Below are positions 1-12,144 of a stretch of DNA of 64,000 nucleotides, in pieces. Both the position numbers and the translations under genes were made by a program. This DNA is from Pontederia crassipes (Eukaryota; Streptophyta; Magnoliopsida; Commelinales; Pontederiaceae): NCBI GenBank assembly GCA_030549335.1, contig CM060184.1, positions 42,807,909 to 42,871,908 of the forward strand, in the 5' to 3' direction. Under the pieces are notes generated by a model. The model was not told where the DNA came from. It saw only the letters and a program-made list of their open reading frames with translations, and did not search any database. Numbering within the stretch: the first letter of the stretch is position 1; every line of letters starts with the position of its first letter.

Positions 1-836
1 CAGGTTGCTGCACAGGTATATCATTATCAAGACCCATTAGTCGAGCAACAACACTAGGTGATTTCCTTCACTGACTCTATTTCTTTTTACATTTCCTCTG
101 CTATTAACATTTTCATTGGTGTCCCTCCTGATCCTTGGTTACCATCTTAAATTCCTTCCTACCATCTTTTATTGTGAAAGCAACATCAACTTCTTTCCTA
201 CCATCATTTACATTGTCCATAAATTTCTTTCTACCATCATCTCATATGCAAATGAAAGTAGCAGTAGCAGCACCTAAGATTTGTCATTCATAAAGTAGAA
301 AGAAGTAGCAGACAATTGAAAGGGTCCATCGCTGATTTGTTATTCATAAAGTGGCGGAAAACTACAAAATCAATGCTTCCAATCTGTCTGAGAAGGAAAA
401 CCGGAATTCCAAGGATAGAAAAAGCACCAAACGTCAAGTAAACAAGATCAAAATACAATTGTTTGTCACGTAAATTGGACTAACATGACTACAACACAAA
501 GAATCACAACAAGAATTTTACAAAATGCACTAAAAGTGTTCCTATTAACCCTAAGTTCATCTTGAATTCTTCCTCTATTAATCATAATCTCATATTCACA
601 TTCATGCGCTGCTTGTAACCTATCTAATGTGGAGATTTATGACTGATATTTTCACCATTATTTCGCATGCATGTAGTATCTATTATATGATGAGGGCACT
701 AATTCAACACATTTCAAATATTCTCCACATGTACTCGCAATATTACAAATAAGTATCTCTATCAGCCTGAGAATTCACTTGGATAAATGCCCTTTTTCTT
801 TTACAGGAGGTTGATGAGCCCAAGGAGATGAAGTAG
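1..836 (+). other. Possible 3' end of a host gene (two terminal exons)
   Basis: A frame is open from base 1. It either stops at 55-57 after 18 codons, or splices from a donor-like site after base 15 (CAG, then GTATAT) to an acceptor after a pyrimidine-rich tract ending TTTTACAG at 806. The second exon, 807-836, codes EVDEPKEMK and ends in TAG at 834-836. The two readings give different C-termini. The 791-base intron is AT-rich and unremarkable. The rest of the gene lies left of the window, so the product cannot be recognised. This rests on splice-like signals and short open frames only and could be chance. Confidence 0.3.
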
Positions 837-1380
837 AAGTGACTGTACCATACACTATTTTCTACACTAAAGATTGGTGGATTGCTATCGTGCTAAAGAA
901 GAGGCCAAATAACAAAACAGCAAACACCATATGTAATCTGGGGACCAGCCAGCTCCTTCATCTTCTTGGTGTAACGAAGCTTCCCAATTGGCAGGGAATC
1001 ACAGGAAAAAGCTGTCGAGCTGTAGGTGTCGATAGGGGGATAGAAAAAGAGAGAGGAGAAGAACCGAGAGGAAATAGAGGTCGAGAGGTAGAGGAAATGA
1101 AGTGGATATAAAAGGAGGAGAAGCTATAAGCGAAAGAGGGGGTCTTTCTGGAGAGAAAATTGGAGACGAGAGGAAGGAGAGAACTGAGAGTCTGAAAACA
1201 ATGCCTTTGGCAATTTGTGGAGAAGTGTGTATTCTCCACATGACTTGTAACTAACTGTCCCTACTGAGGCCGAGAAGTATTTATGCTATCTCAATTCATG
1301 TTCTTTAGCTGCATTTTATTTTGCTACTTTTTCATGATCAATATCGAGTGTTGAGCTTTCCTGGGTTTTAATGGTATCAG
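837..1380 (+). other. Non-coding, possible 3' UTR or LTR-like sequence
   Basis: Follows the possible terminal exon. It contains a purine-rich stretch (1040-1190) and a short inverted pair around 1217-1240 (TGTGGAGA and TCTCCACA). The segment ends in TTTTAATGGTATCAG at about 1366-1380, which resembles a primer-binding site complementary to initiator Met tRNA, but the match is lost after nine bases. It may be the end of an old copia-like LTR. No coding function is supported. Confidence 0.2.
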
Positions 1381-1443
1381 TCCGGTCCTTATTTCATTGT
1401 CCGATTCTCTACTTTTTGTATCTTTACATGGATTTGAGTCCAT

Positions 1444-1683
1444 GAACTATCTTCACCCTGCACCCCCGACTATAGAGACGTTATAAGCTCCATCGCAATC
1501 GAACATGGAGATATCGAGCCTAGGTGAAGATAGTTCCACGTGTCATTTTCGTATTTTCCACGTAGGTGTAAGCTAGGAGAAGTTTTCTGAACCATTCACT
1601 GCCTTGCACCCCGACCATAGGGACGTTATAGGCTCCATCGCAATCGAACGTGGAGATATCAAGCCCAAGGCAAGGAGTGGTTC
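1444..1683. repeat. Two tandem hairpin-like units with diverged arms
   Basis: Unit 1 (1444-1536) and unit 2 (1589-1683) share a core of about 60 bases, including TATAGRGACGTTATARGCTC and ATCGCAATCGAAC, in direct orientation. Each core is flanked by its own inverted arms. In unit 1, GAACTATCTTCACC (1444-1457) pairs perfectly with 1523-1536. In unit 2, GAACCATTCACTGCC (1589-1603) pairs with 1669-1683 with few mismatches, and GCCTTG (1601-1606) pairs with CAAGGC (1666-1671). The arms differ between the units while pairing is kept. Confidence 0.6.
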
Positions 1684-1739
1684 ATGGCGTTAGTTTTCAT
1701 AGAATCAGTAATGGAGCTCTTCATGGTGTGGTTTAAACG

Positions 1740-2780
1740 CCGTTCGCCCTTTGATCCGTGACCTAAAAATGTTGTACGCACTCCAGATTTCTAGCAATAA
1801 ACGACCGAATTAGTCAAAGATTTGGGATTACCTTAAATGGTTTTAAAGGATGTTTGCATACTTCTATTTCACCATTGCTGCGTTCGATTCTTTCTAATTT
1901 TCTAGGAAGTTCGACCCCAGGCGAGATATTCCTCAACTCTCACTCAAGTCAGTGACCCGAGTAGGGTAGGCAAGAGATGAGTTGCTTCTCAAGGACTTCC
2001 AGTAAATCCTAATTTGTATTTCCATAACCAAATTTTTCTTCTCCTTCAAAAGTGTCTAAGCCGTCTCGGAGACACTAATATCTTGCATTCTACCCGGGAG
2101 GGTGGTCCTTATTCCACTAAGGCAAGCGTGAGCTGACCATAGCCTCCTTGTCTTAGGCATACTTCTATTGAATGCCCGATACTTAGTGGGCACTAGACTT
2201 AAACTCAAGTCCTAAGGAAAGCTCAATTCGTACTTCGATGTTAATAGGCATTCTTTTTACGAACTCTTTTCACGCACATAAACACATGCTTTTCACCCAC
2301 ACAAACATGTAGGCGCAGAAGTCGAGTGTCTTTGTTATCGTGATCAACTAAACTCACGCGTGAAAAGGAAACTCGGTTACTTCACCCATCTCATGTCAAA
2401 CTAAAGAACCTTGAATCTTACAGCGGAAGCACCTCCCATAAATCCTTAGCACGTGTTCTTGATTTATTGTCTCACACCTTCCTTTACTATTAATCATCGC
2501 CTTTGCAATACTTACTCTTTTACATTCCCAAAAATATAAAAACATTTAGTCCCTTTTTATGTTACATCGCCATCCCTTTTCTCTAGATTTCAGCATTTAC
2601 TTTTCTTACCGAGTTTGCTCCGAAGGATTTTTTGAAAATTTCGCAGACAACGCTTCCTTGTGGATCGAACCTCAAGCACTATAATAATGCACCGTACGCT
2701 TGCTGATCGCATTTTGATAGTGCAGAGAGATTATAAATTTTACGACTTCATTCATCATATTCGTCCGTATCAAGGGTAAT
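1740..2780 (+). other. LTR-like non-coding sequence with a Tat/Ogre-style terminal motif
   Basis: No open frame of note. Near 2650-2670 the text CTTCCTTGTGGATCGAACC matches the kind of box found close to the 3' end of many plant LTRs, and 2755-2775 runs CATATTCGTCCGTATCA, a plausible LTR end. Related boxes occur in reverse orientation at about 58225-58245 and 60825-60845. Neither a 5' terminus nor a target duplication was found, so this is probably a truncated LTR. Confidence 0.3.
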
Positions 2781-3469
2781 AAGCCAGAGTATTTGGTAGA
2801 TCTATGTCATAGAGGCCTTTGCCTCCCTTTCGTGCCATATTCTCTATACACACTTTATGCGAGTCACTCTCAATCTTGCGTAATAAGCCATTAATCACTT
2901 GCATAGGTCATGATTGGAAATATGGATCCATCCATATGAAATAGTTGCATGCTCGTTGTTGCTATACAATAAAATAATAGTTGGATACACATGGAAATTA
3001 CAAGATAATAGAACCATGAACTCATTTTAAAACTCCATCCAAAAAATGGACATTCATAAAACCTACGACCAGGATTATTCTCAGTTCAAGATGTTCATAT
3101 TACGGCTTCTTGTTGGCAATGACATTCGAGTATTGTAATCTTGTATATCCAATAATTCTTCACATGTGCAATAAGGTAAATAAGTAAAGAAGAAAAATGA
3201 TACAACATGAAGGAGCATGTGAAGCACATATTTTAAAACTGAAATTATTTACTTATTGTGCTTAAAATGGATGGCTTTCATAATTGAGACCAACAGACTG
3301 CACTAATGACCATGCAATCATCTACATTCCCTAAAGAAATTATGAACAAAGTCCTAAGATCAATATAATGTACAGGGACAAAGATTTCATGAACAAGAGA
3401 TTCTTCTATATTGCATGTACATGACATTGTTTAGTTGAAGGGGAGTGCGACACAGAAACTAAAGTAATT
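2781..3469. other. Unannotated AT-rich intergenic stretch
   Basis: Nothing recognisable was seen on either strand: no extended open frame, no terminal repeats and no array. Confidence 0.5.
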
Positions 3470-3470
3470 G

Positions 3471-3556
3471 AGATCTACAACTCGTCTTCAAACAATAAGA
3501 TGGTTGAATAGACAAAAGGTGAACAGACATGAGATGTACAACTCATCTTCAAACAT
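3471..3556. repeat. Short direct repeat, 62-base spacing
   Basis: AGATCTACAACTCGTCTTCA at 3471 and a near copy at 3533 form a diverged direct repeat next to the larger tandem array. Confidence 0.5.
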
Positions 3557-3582
3557 GACAAAAAGGGGGCCGAACGATCGGC

Positions 3583-4085
3583 ATACCTAAATGCAATAGA
3601 TAGGGGGATACCGGCACTGGCTTCGGCTTTCTTCACTGCACCAGCAGAGTGGGACATGACCTTGTGTTAGGAAAAAAGAAATCACAATTCAAATTCATGA
3701 AGAAATTGTGTTAGGAAAGAAGCAATCGTGCTAGGGCAGAGGGCATACCTAACCGTGCCGGAACCCGTTACACCTAAATGCAATAGAGAGGGGGATCTCG
3801 GCGCTCCACGACCTCCCGTTAGGAAAAAAGAAACGCAACTCAAATCCATGAAGAAATCGTGCTAGGGCAGAGGGCATACCTAACCATGCCGGAACCTGTT
3901 ATACCTAAATGCAATAGAGAGGGGGATCCTGACGCTGGCTTCGGCTTTCTTCATGCACCGGCAGAGTGGGACATGACCTTGCATTAGGAAAAAAGAAATC
4001 GCAACTCAAATCCATGAAGAAATCGCGCAAGGAAAGAAGAAATCGCGCTAGGGCAGAGGGCATACCTAACAGTGCCGGAACCCAT
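3583..4085 (-). repeat. Three tandem copies of an exon-like unit
   Basis: Units start at about 3583, 3771 and 3901; the middle one has an internal deletion. On the minus strand each carries an acceptor-like tract, then GTCATGTCCCACTCTGCC in copies 1 and 3, and ends in TTTAG followed by GTATGCC or GTGTAAC, which look like splice donors. Copy 1 encodes an in-frame start MSHSAGAVKKAEASAG. Copy 3 has lost one base, so its ATG is soon out of frame. The surrounding minus-strand sequence resembles plant 5' leader and first-intron sequence. It may be a duplicated first exon of a host gene, or simply a tandem repeat. The product is not recognised. Confidence 0.5.
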
Positions 4086-4390
4086 TTTCCTTCATCGCGA
4101 TGTTAGCTAGGGCGCCAAAATCGTCGTGCGAGATGGGGACGACGACATCATCTATCTAAGGAAGCAGATCGCGAGAGGAGCGGGACGCTAGGGCAGATCA
4201 TCTTTCTGCTAGGGGATGGATGTGACTTCAGCTATGAACCCCTCGCGAACCATTCGAAGTTGGCTCGCAAACCGTCGGCTGTTCAGTGGATCGGCTTCAA
4301 ATGAACCGTGCATCCTGTCCAAGCATTGATTTTCATCCAACGGCTGCAGCATTTGGGAGGACATACCTACCAAATTATGTTGGTATTACA
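4086..4390 (-). other. Possible promoter / 5' leader, minus strand
   Basis: A moderately GC-rich stretch upstream (minus strand) of the triplicated exon-like unit. It includes a short minus-strand frame starting MMSSSPSRTTILAP that stops quickly. This fits a leader or a decayed first exon. No TATA box or start site can be assigned with confidence. Confidence 0.25.
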
Positions 4391-4643
4391 ACCATTATTT
4401 CCTTATTAGTTTGGGAAGATTAACGTATTCGTATGTTCACATATCATCAAAAAGAATAAATAAATATTTTGAAGTTTGCATGTCTTATGGCCAAAATATT
4501 CTAAATCATCATCCTAATCCATATAATGTGCATAAGATTTGTATCTAGATATCATACTTTTGTTCATAAAATCAGATAAAATTTATGATCCCATGGAATT
4601 AAGATAATATTATTTTAAACACGTATTATTATATGGAAAATAT

Positions 4644-4663
4644 GATATATATATATATATATT
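4644..4663. repeat. (AT)n microsatellite
   Basis: An uninterrupted AT dinucleotide run in the AT-rich block. Confidence 0.9.
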
Positions 4664-5099
4664 AGGTATATAGGATAATACTATAAATTCAATTTGAGTA
4701 CACGTAGCAAGATTTTAGAAATTTATCTCGTTTATATTTTAATTAGGGTAAAACTTCCGTGAAAATTCATCATAAAAGTTGAGGGCAATTAGGAGAACTT
4801 GACAATTCGTTCCCCTTTAGATAATAAAAAGAAAATGAACAGTATAAATGCAGCGGAAAATCATTAATCATTGACATAAAAAAACTTATCTTTTAAAATC
4901 TTTGAAAACTAATGTCATAGATATAAGGTAGAAATCCATTATTGGGGAAGCATCTCTAAACACCATGAATTATTTAATGAATTCATCATAGCCTAGACCA
5001 TATGTAATATAGCTGTCATGAGAGAGTTTGAAAAAAAAGGGCAAAACATCATTTTAAAAAAAAAAGCAGATCAAAAAACCAAAAAAAAAGGAGTGACTG

Positions 5100-5163
5100 C
5101 CAGTTCCACTTGGAACTAGGGAGCGTGGAATGGCCTGGTTTTACCTGGTTCCGTCCGCCAAAT
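5100..5163 (-). mobile_element. Single terminus of a MITE-like DNA transposon
   Basis: The plus strand ends CGCCAAATGACCCC followed by TAA at about 5162-5172. Read from the minus strand this begins GGGGTCATTTGGCGG, which resembles the TIR of the Tourist-like MITE at 59881-60341 (GGGGACGTTTGGTT). No partner terminus was found upstream, so it is a fragment at best. Confidence 0.3.
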
Positions 5164-6531
5164 GACCCCTAAGAGTTTAGATGGAGAAAAGAGATAAATA
5201 TGAAGAATTGAGATCTTTATATAGCGGAAGTTAGGGTCTTGGCCAAATGTCCAACAAGCCCCTAATTAAAAAATATAGGGTGTTACACTTTAAATATAAA
5301 TTATATACTGATTTTAGTATAAAATTACATAAGATCCCGTATTATTTTGAGACTCTACATGGGATCAACCAATTAATCATCCTTGTCTCTACATAATAAT
5401 CATTATCTTCAATCTGTTGTATATGTCCCAATTGTAATAGTAAATAATATGTCGACAATATGTATACAAGTCTTTCAATAAAATATAAATTAAAAGTCTT
5501 AAACTTATACCAAATTTTAATCCTATCATAATCCTAAAAAGTACTCTATAACCGAGAGGGAGGGAGAAAAAAATCTGAGGGGGAACAAAAATATGAGGGC
5601 GACCAATATATAGCAATCTATATGTTATAAAGGAAAATCCTTCTAAATAATAAATAGATTATTACTTAAATGCAAAGTACACAATATATGCCATTGACTC
5701 AAAAATAAAAAACAGTACATCATACTATAAATATATAATAATTTAAATTAAATTAAAACTCTAATATGACTTATAATCAAACTCAAATAGTACTATTAGG
5801 AACCCTAATCGATCTAAAATAAGGTATTATGGTGAAATATTGTTATATAAAGTAATAATATTTTTAAGGCTAAAATAAAAGAAGATGAAAGTTAAAATAC
5901 AAAACTAATTTGATTACAAGTAGGATTCTCTGTTTGATTGAAATATTTATATGAAAAAAAATAAAAGAGAATTGAATTCCAAGGCAAGTCTAATTTGATT
6001 ATAAGTAGGATTCTTTTGATCAAAGAAAGAAACATATTATGTACTAGATTTATATATCTAAAAATTAATAAATACAACTTATTGATACTTTCAGGAAATA
6101 AAAATTATCTTATAATAAAAGTTTCTTATATAAGGTAATGATAATGTGTACATCTTATTATTATTATTATTATGCAGAAAATAAAATTATTTAGAACAAG
6201 TTTGTTATATAAGATATATATGTATATACATTTTCATCTTTTAAATTTCCTTTAAATATGATTAACTAATGAAATTTATCATACATCAAGTCATTTTTTT
6301 TGTCAAAATAGTTTTGTAAAAGATAATTTTGATAACTCTTTAACATAGAAATATCCTGATTATATAATAATATTTTTTGTAAAAATATAGTTACCTTAAT
6401 TTGAGAGCTTTTTGTTGAATTAAATTTGGAAAATATCTTTTATAAAAGAAAATAAAAAATGGAGATAGTCAGATGACGTTCCTATATTTTTAAAAAATTT
6501 AGTTGGTTTCTGAAAACTATGTTTTTATATA

Positions 6532-6590
6532 TCAACTATACTAGTGTGATGGCTCGCGCGAAGTGCAGAAAATACGAAATTAGATGAATC
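6532..6590 (+). mobile_element. Possible Helitron 5' end
   Basis: After an A/T stretch the sequence runs TCAACTATACTAGTGTGATG and then GGCTCGCGCGAAGTGC. Plant Helitrons typically start with TC and a CTATACTA-like segment followed by a GCGCG-rich short palindrome. A 3' CTRR end with a preceding hairpin was not identified, so its extent is unknown. Confidence 0.4.
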
Positions 6591-8554
6591 ATATGTTTAT
6601 AAAATAAAATAAGTAAATATTTGTTTGATATATTATAAAATTATTTAAAGAATATAATTATAAAATTCAGAAATAATTTATTAGTCTATCTAATTTTTTA
6701 TGTGCTTCGTTTATTTTACTCCTTAAAAAATAATATTCTCATTTTAGTTTGAGATATTAATCTATTAGTCTATTCGATATTTAAATGAATTTAATAATAC
6801 ATATAATCATATATTATATTTGTTTTGATCACCACTTAAATCATCTAAAAATATGAACTTTTAAATACATGATGAATATTTGACAATAGATTCATATAAA
6901 TGTTGAACTATCTTTTTTTGACAACATCCTTATATATTATTTTGCATTTAATAAGTCATAGATCGTTCTGCATTATGCACAAATTATATTTTCTAAAATT
7001 GTTCATATTGCTTAAAATTTCAAGTCATGCATGCAATTATGTTTTTTGTAATAAAAAATATGCAACTTTACATGTATAAAAAAGAATTATCCACTAAAAT
7101 CTTTGGATATTGATATAGGGATAGACTTCAACCATTATTCATATTGCACTGTGATATGCAAAACACATTTATCATCATAATTCTTAATTTCTTTGTCACT
7201 AGGATAAAAAGGTTTTACTCTTATTTTCAAGTTTGAAATAAAGATAAATCACACAAACACATCTACACTCTTATTTATAAAATGTGGTATCATTATCATA
7301 ATACATTATCTATCAATTCTTAAAATAAAAAGTGTTTTATTTTCATATTATATAATTTAATTATTAAAAAATCAATCATGTCACATCAAAGAACTAACCT
7401 AGAAATATATGCATTACTCTCATGTTGTAAGAGTTTGCATGAAACACGTGTTATGTGCATTGATAATTTTATATTGAGGCTAGATATCATTTTTATTTAT
7501 AATTATTGAATAGCTAAAGGACTTATAAGAATATGACATAAATTCAAGAGTAAAGATTAAAATAATATACTACAAAAATTTTCACACTTGTACACTAATA
7601 ATATTTTGAAAAAAATAAAATAAAATAAGAAAAATCAAGAAATAAATATAATATTCTCAAAGACAAATAAAAAAGATTATTTGTAATAAACAGAAAAAGA
7701 GATAGCAGCCACAATATTCTAAATTTGTTATGGTTTCTTATTTGAGTTTGGTTAAGTTTCTTATTTTATTAATTTATTAAAAAATTCCAAAAATAAGCAT
7801 ATTTATTCTATTTGACATTGATTAGAATTCTAAGCTTTAATTTCATAGTATAATAAATGAATACTCATATCTTATTTAAGTATGATTATGAGTTATTCTT
7901 TTTGTACTCTCTCTTTAATATAAAGATAGATACTTATAGTTATTATATGATTATGTTATTTATAACTGATTTAAAATAACTATATATATACTAACATTAC
8001 TTTTTAATTATTTCACACTAAAACTAATTTTTAATTATTTCATATCACCAATATCTCATTATTAACATCTTCCAAGCTAAGTATTTAATTCATCGATAAT
8101 TAGATATTATTATGTTATTGATAAGTTATCCATTTCTTCAATAAAATTATCTAATTATATGTTATATTTAATTCATTAAATTAAATGTTATTATGTTATA
8201 AATCTTGTATCCAACTCTGAGATAATCATTAAAAATTGTCACCACAAATTAATATATGATATTTTAATTAATTAAAATTAAATCAAATAATTATCATAAC
8301 TATATAGATAATATAGTTATATAATTTTTATATAATTATCATATTTTATAATAATAATTGTTCAAAATTTCTTATTTATGACTAATATTTTTAGGGACAC
8401 TTGTCAATATATAGTTAATCAAAGTGTCAACTTTTTCTTACATACTATCTTCCTTTTAATATATTTTCATTGCGTAAAATATTTATGAATATTATGGGCA
8501 TGTCATGGGACAAGTTATTTTATTTATAAATAGATATTATATTTTTAATATGTA

Positions 8555-8555
8555 G

Positions 8556-8592
<37 letters not shown>
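8555..8592. repeat. (ATT)n microsatellite
   Basis: About twelve ATT units in tandem. A shorter ATT run sits near 6155-6174. Confidence 0.9.
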
Positions 8593-8593
<1 letters not shown>

Positions 8594-9153
8594 ACTTTTA
8601 ACATCTACTTATATATACAGGTATAAATCATTATTATAATTAAATATTATTTGACTTCATAAGAAAATAACTAAAGAATTATTGTTTTCCTTATAATTTG
8701 ATTAGATAAGAAATTTAATATGACACCTTCAACCTAATACAAATAAAATTTATATTTTTTATTTTGAAAGGAGTCGCATATCTTTGATCAAAGTTATGTG
8801 ATTTATTGATTAAATATTGATCCCATGTGGCTATAAAGATTATAAATTTTCTCTCTTTTATACCATTACTCCACTCTTTAGATGTTGCAAATTTTAAATA
8901 TGGGATTAAAACCAACAATAGTTAATTTTAGTATGTTTTTATTATTTACATAATATATTATCTATCAGAACAAGACTATAAAATTATTCAGATATTATGC
9001 AAAGTATTGATCTAACAATAGCTATTCCAACAATTATAGAATTAGTTAGATATTAACAAAATAATTATCTAATATAGTTATGACATAGTTTAATAGTTAG
9101 CTAATTTATCCTAAGACTTCTTTCCTTTTAATATATATATATTCAATATCGAC

Positions 9154-9178
9154 ACATACATCCTACCTACCTACCTAC
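9154..9178. repeat. (CTAC)n short tandem repeat
   Basis: Several CTAC units just outside the left arm of the C-rich locus. Confidence 0.8.
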
Positions 9179-11381
9179 ATATTCATATGAAGTATGGAAA
9201 AAAATGGAGGTTGGGACCATCCCATTCATCCTGACCGTCTTGCTTAAATCTCAGTCTGTCCGATTGAGACAGAATGACATATTTGACATTTTTCTGAACC
9301 ATCAGTTTTTTCTCACAAAAAAACTGATTCTCCCCGTTCGTTGGTTTCCTCAGTTCGTTGTCTCATTGTTTCCCCATGCTGGTGGGGATGACACCCTGAT
9401 CCTGCTCGCCATGCCATGACACCACTTGTCGTCATTGCCGCCACGATTCCCTCACGCCGCTCGCCCCTCTGATGCTCACTTGCTGCTACTACTCGCCCCT
9501 CCGACATTAGTCTGACCGCCACTCACCCAGCCATTGCTCACTTGACCTCCGCATCGTGAGATCGCGAGCTCCACTAGGGCAATGAGGGGTCTGACATCGT
9601 TGCTCACCCCTCTAACGCTCACTTGACTGGCGCTCTATAATATGCCTACGTTAATCACATATGATTAAATGTATTAATATTATATTATGTGATAATTTGT
9701 TGCCATGATATATATGTTAAAGTGGAAGGTCCAAGTTCAGGTGTGAGAGCGCAAAAAGTGACAAAATTTGCCTATGTCATGAAAAGATGATTTTCAAAAA
9801 TTTTAGAATTAAGAAAATTAAAGTCCCGGTAGTTGTTACCCTATGTTAATGTATGATAGCTATGATTTTTAATAATTTTTAGGTAAAGTGTTGGTTATGT
9901 TAAATGGTAGCGCAAAATCGAAAAATCAGAAAACACTATCGATTTTGTCCTTCGGGCAAAAGTTCAGATTTCGATTTCTTTGGAATTTAATTTTATAAAT
10001 ATTTTATTTGAATCCAAATGGGGATAGTTTCTTATTTACATTCAATGTATTAAGTAAATTAATAAATAATAAGCAAAGTAATAAGCCATCAATCCTTATC
10101 CTTGAAGGGTAGTGGGAATAAGTGATATCATTGTAAATAAGTGAACTTTCAAGGGTAGTTTAGGAATTTCACCCTCCAAAATATATAAGCCTTCAATCCT
10201 TATCCTTCTATCACCCATTAGCACAACCTAGGATTCTCAAACGAGTGCAAAAAGGCAGCAACAAGAGGAAGGGAACCAAGGGAGTAAACAACATATCAAG
10301 GGTTCATCTTTAGGGATTCCAATTCAAGTAAGTTGGAAACTCTCTCCTATGAATTATCCATATGAAGTTGGATTAAAAAGAGTCATCCATGATCTATGAT
10401 ACCTTTCTCCCATCTTTCATTTCATATGATTATGAAAGAGGAACTTGTAAGATGAACAAAAAATCCCAACTAGTGCTGAAATTGAAAGCTTTAATTATGT
10501 TATTATATCTTTTGAATCTCCAAAAATTATAAAATTACATATGGAAGTACTTGTTGAAGTCTATTTTCCATGGTCTTTGGAATTAGGGTGATTGGATACT
10601 CACACACGAAGTTATATATGAAACCCAAGGGGTCACTTAGGCTATTCCAAAAAGTAGTTAGGTTGAAATGATAATTCGACCATAAATTCCACCTAAAGTT
10701 TCATGTTCTAATTTAAAGAATAGAAAAATATATATAAGAGATCTGTAGTAATTAAAATCTCATGAAAATATTTGTGTACTAGGAGTTATAAGTTTTATAA
10801 GGCACAAACCATAGTATGTCAATTTCGAAAGTATGACAAAACATCTCCAAATCTAAATTTTTTTGTAGATTAATATAGAATGAGAAAAATTGTAAGATCG
10901 ATACTAATTCAAGCTCAGGAAGTCTAGTTACAAATTTGAATTCATGTTATAGGATGTACATTCAGAAAGTTATGAATTTTATACTAAGAACTATGTAGTC
11001 TGTTAGGGTTCTAAAGTGAAGCAGAGTGTAGATTAATTCTATCATTTTCTAAGGTTATTTAATAATGAGTTAAATTATAAGTTTTATGTTGATTATAGTT
11101 GATGAAGTCTTCTGTCATTGAAAATTAGTTTCACATCGTTAGGAGCTGTACACTAATTCTTATATATTTTATATTGTAGATTGTGCAATCTGCTACATGC
11201 AAATAGAAACAAAGTGTTTGTGCTTATATGACCATATGATGTGAAAAATTAGACATTGATAAATGGTTTTTCTTGATTACATTATACATGATATAATATG
11301 AAATTATATGTTATATGAATATGTGTTATGTGCGCGCATAAAGTGTATTAATTGCTATATGTTCAATTATTTATTACAAGA

Positions 11382-11456
11382 GATGATATGACATGACATG
11401 ATACGAAGTGACATGAGATATGATATGATATGATATGACATGACATGATATGATTG
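11382..11456. repeat. Pentanucleotide ATATG/ACATG tract
   Basis: Alternating ATATG and ACATG units inside the solo LTR. Confidence 0.8.
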
Positions 11457-11506
11457 TGTCATGCATTTACATCTCATTATCATGCATTTGCATTACCCCC
11501 GTCGGG

Positions 11507-11662
11507 GACAATTTACCCTTGTATAGTTGAAAGACTTGCAAGGTTGACGATTTACGCTTGTATAGTTGTAAGACTTGCAAGGTCGATAGTTTACCCTTAC
11601 ACGATTGAAAAACTATGTAAGACTAATAGCTTACTCCTATTTGGTTGAAGGACCTTATAGGG
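11507..11662. repeat. 39-base tandem array, four copies
   Basis: Units begin near 11507, 11546, 11585 and 11624 with words like TTTACCCTTGTATAGTTG. Identity decays toward the right. It lies about 460 bases before the LTR hairpin. Confidence 0.75.
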
Positions 11663-12126
11663 ATGACAGATATCCCAAAAGGGATGTTTAGGTTGTTTGG
11701 AGGTAAGTGTCATGCGAATCGAATTGTGGAATCACACCCACCATTTGTATTCGCAAGGGACACCTCTAGAATCTATCAACCTCCCCAACGAGGTCAACAA
11801 ATATCCCGAAAGGGATACCTCTGGCCAGATGGCGATATGACATGTACAAACATACATGATTTATGCATCCATTCATTCATGGTTTGTGCATCGATGTCTC
11901 ATTCTTATGCATGATATGATCATTGTACTTTTAACATGACCTATAGATGTATAGATGTTTTTCATATCTTATGACATGATAATGGTTTGAATTGCTTATA
12001 AGTTATTGTTATATAATATATGCTGAAATAAAATAGTAATACTTTTCAAGCATGAAGAAATAATGTTAATCTTGTTTTACTCAAATAGAATATGTGATAA
12101 TCATAGGTTATGAGTTTTTTACTTAC

Positions 12127-12144
12127 TGAGCTTTTGTTCGCTCA
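12127..12144 (+). promoter_or_regulatory. LTR hairpin TGAGC/GCTCA
   Basis: TGAGC at 12127-12131 pairs with GCTCA at 12140-12144 across an 8-base loop. The same position in LTRs of elements A and C has different but still paired stems. Function is unknown; a role in the R/poly(A) region is an inference. Confidence 0.55.

Larger units (their letters stand above)
4391..9199. other. Very AT-rich intergenic DNA without genes
   Basis: About 4.8 kb, mostly A/T, with stop codons frequent in all frames. The only structure seen is microsatellites, a possible transposon terminus near 5100-5163, and a possible Helitron 5' end at 6532. No coding exon is supported. Confidence 0.7.

Noticed and set aside
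5389-8918. Small frames in the AT-rich block
   Set aside because: Short, Lys/Ile/Asn/Tyr-rich translations of AT-rich DNA with no motif or context.
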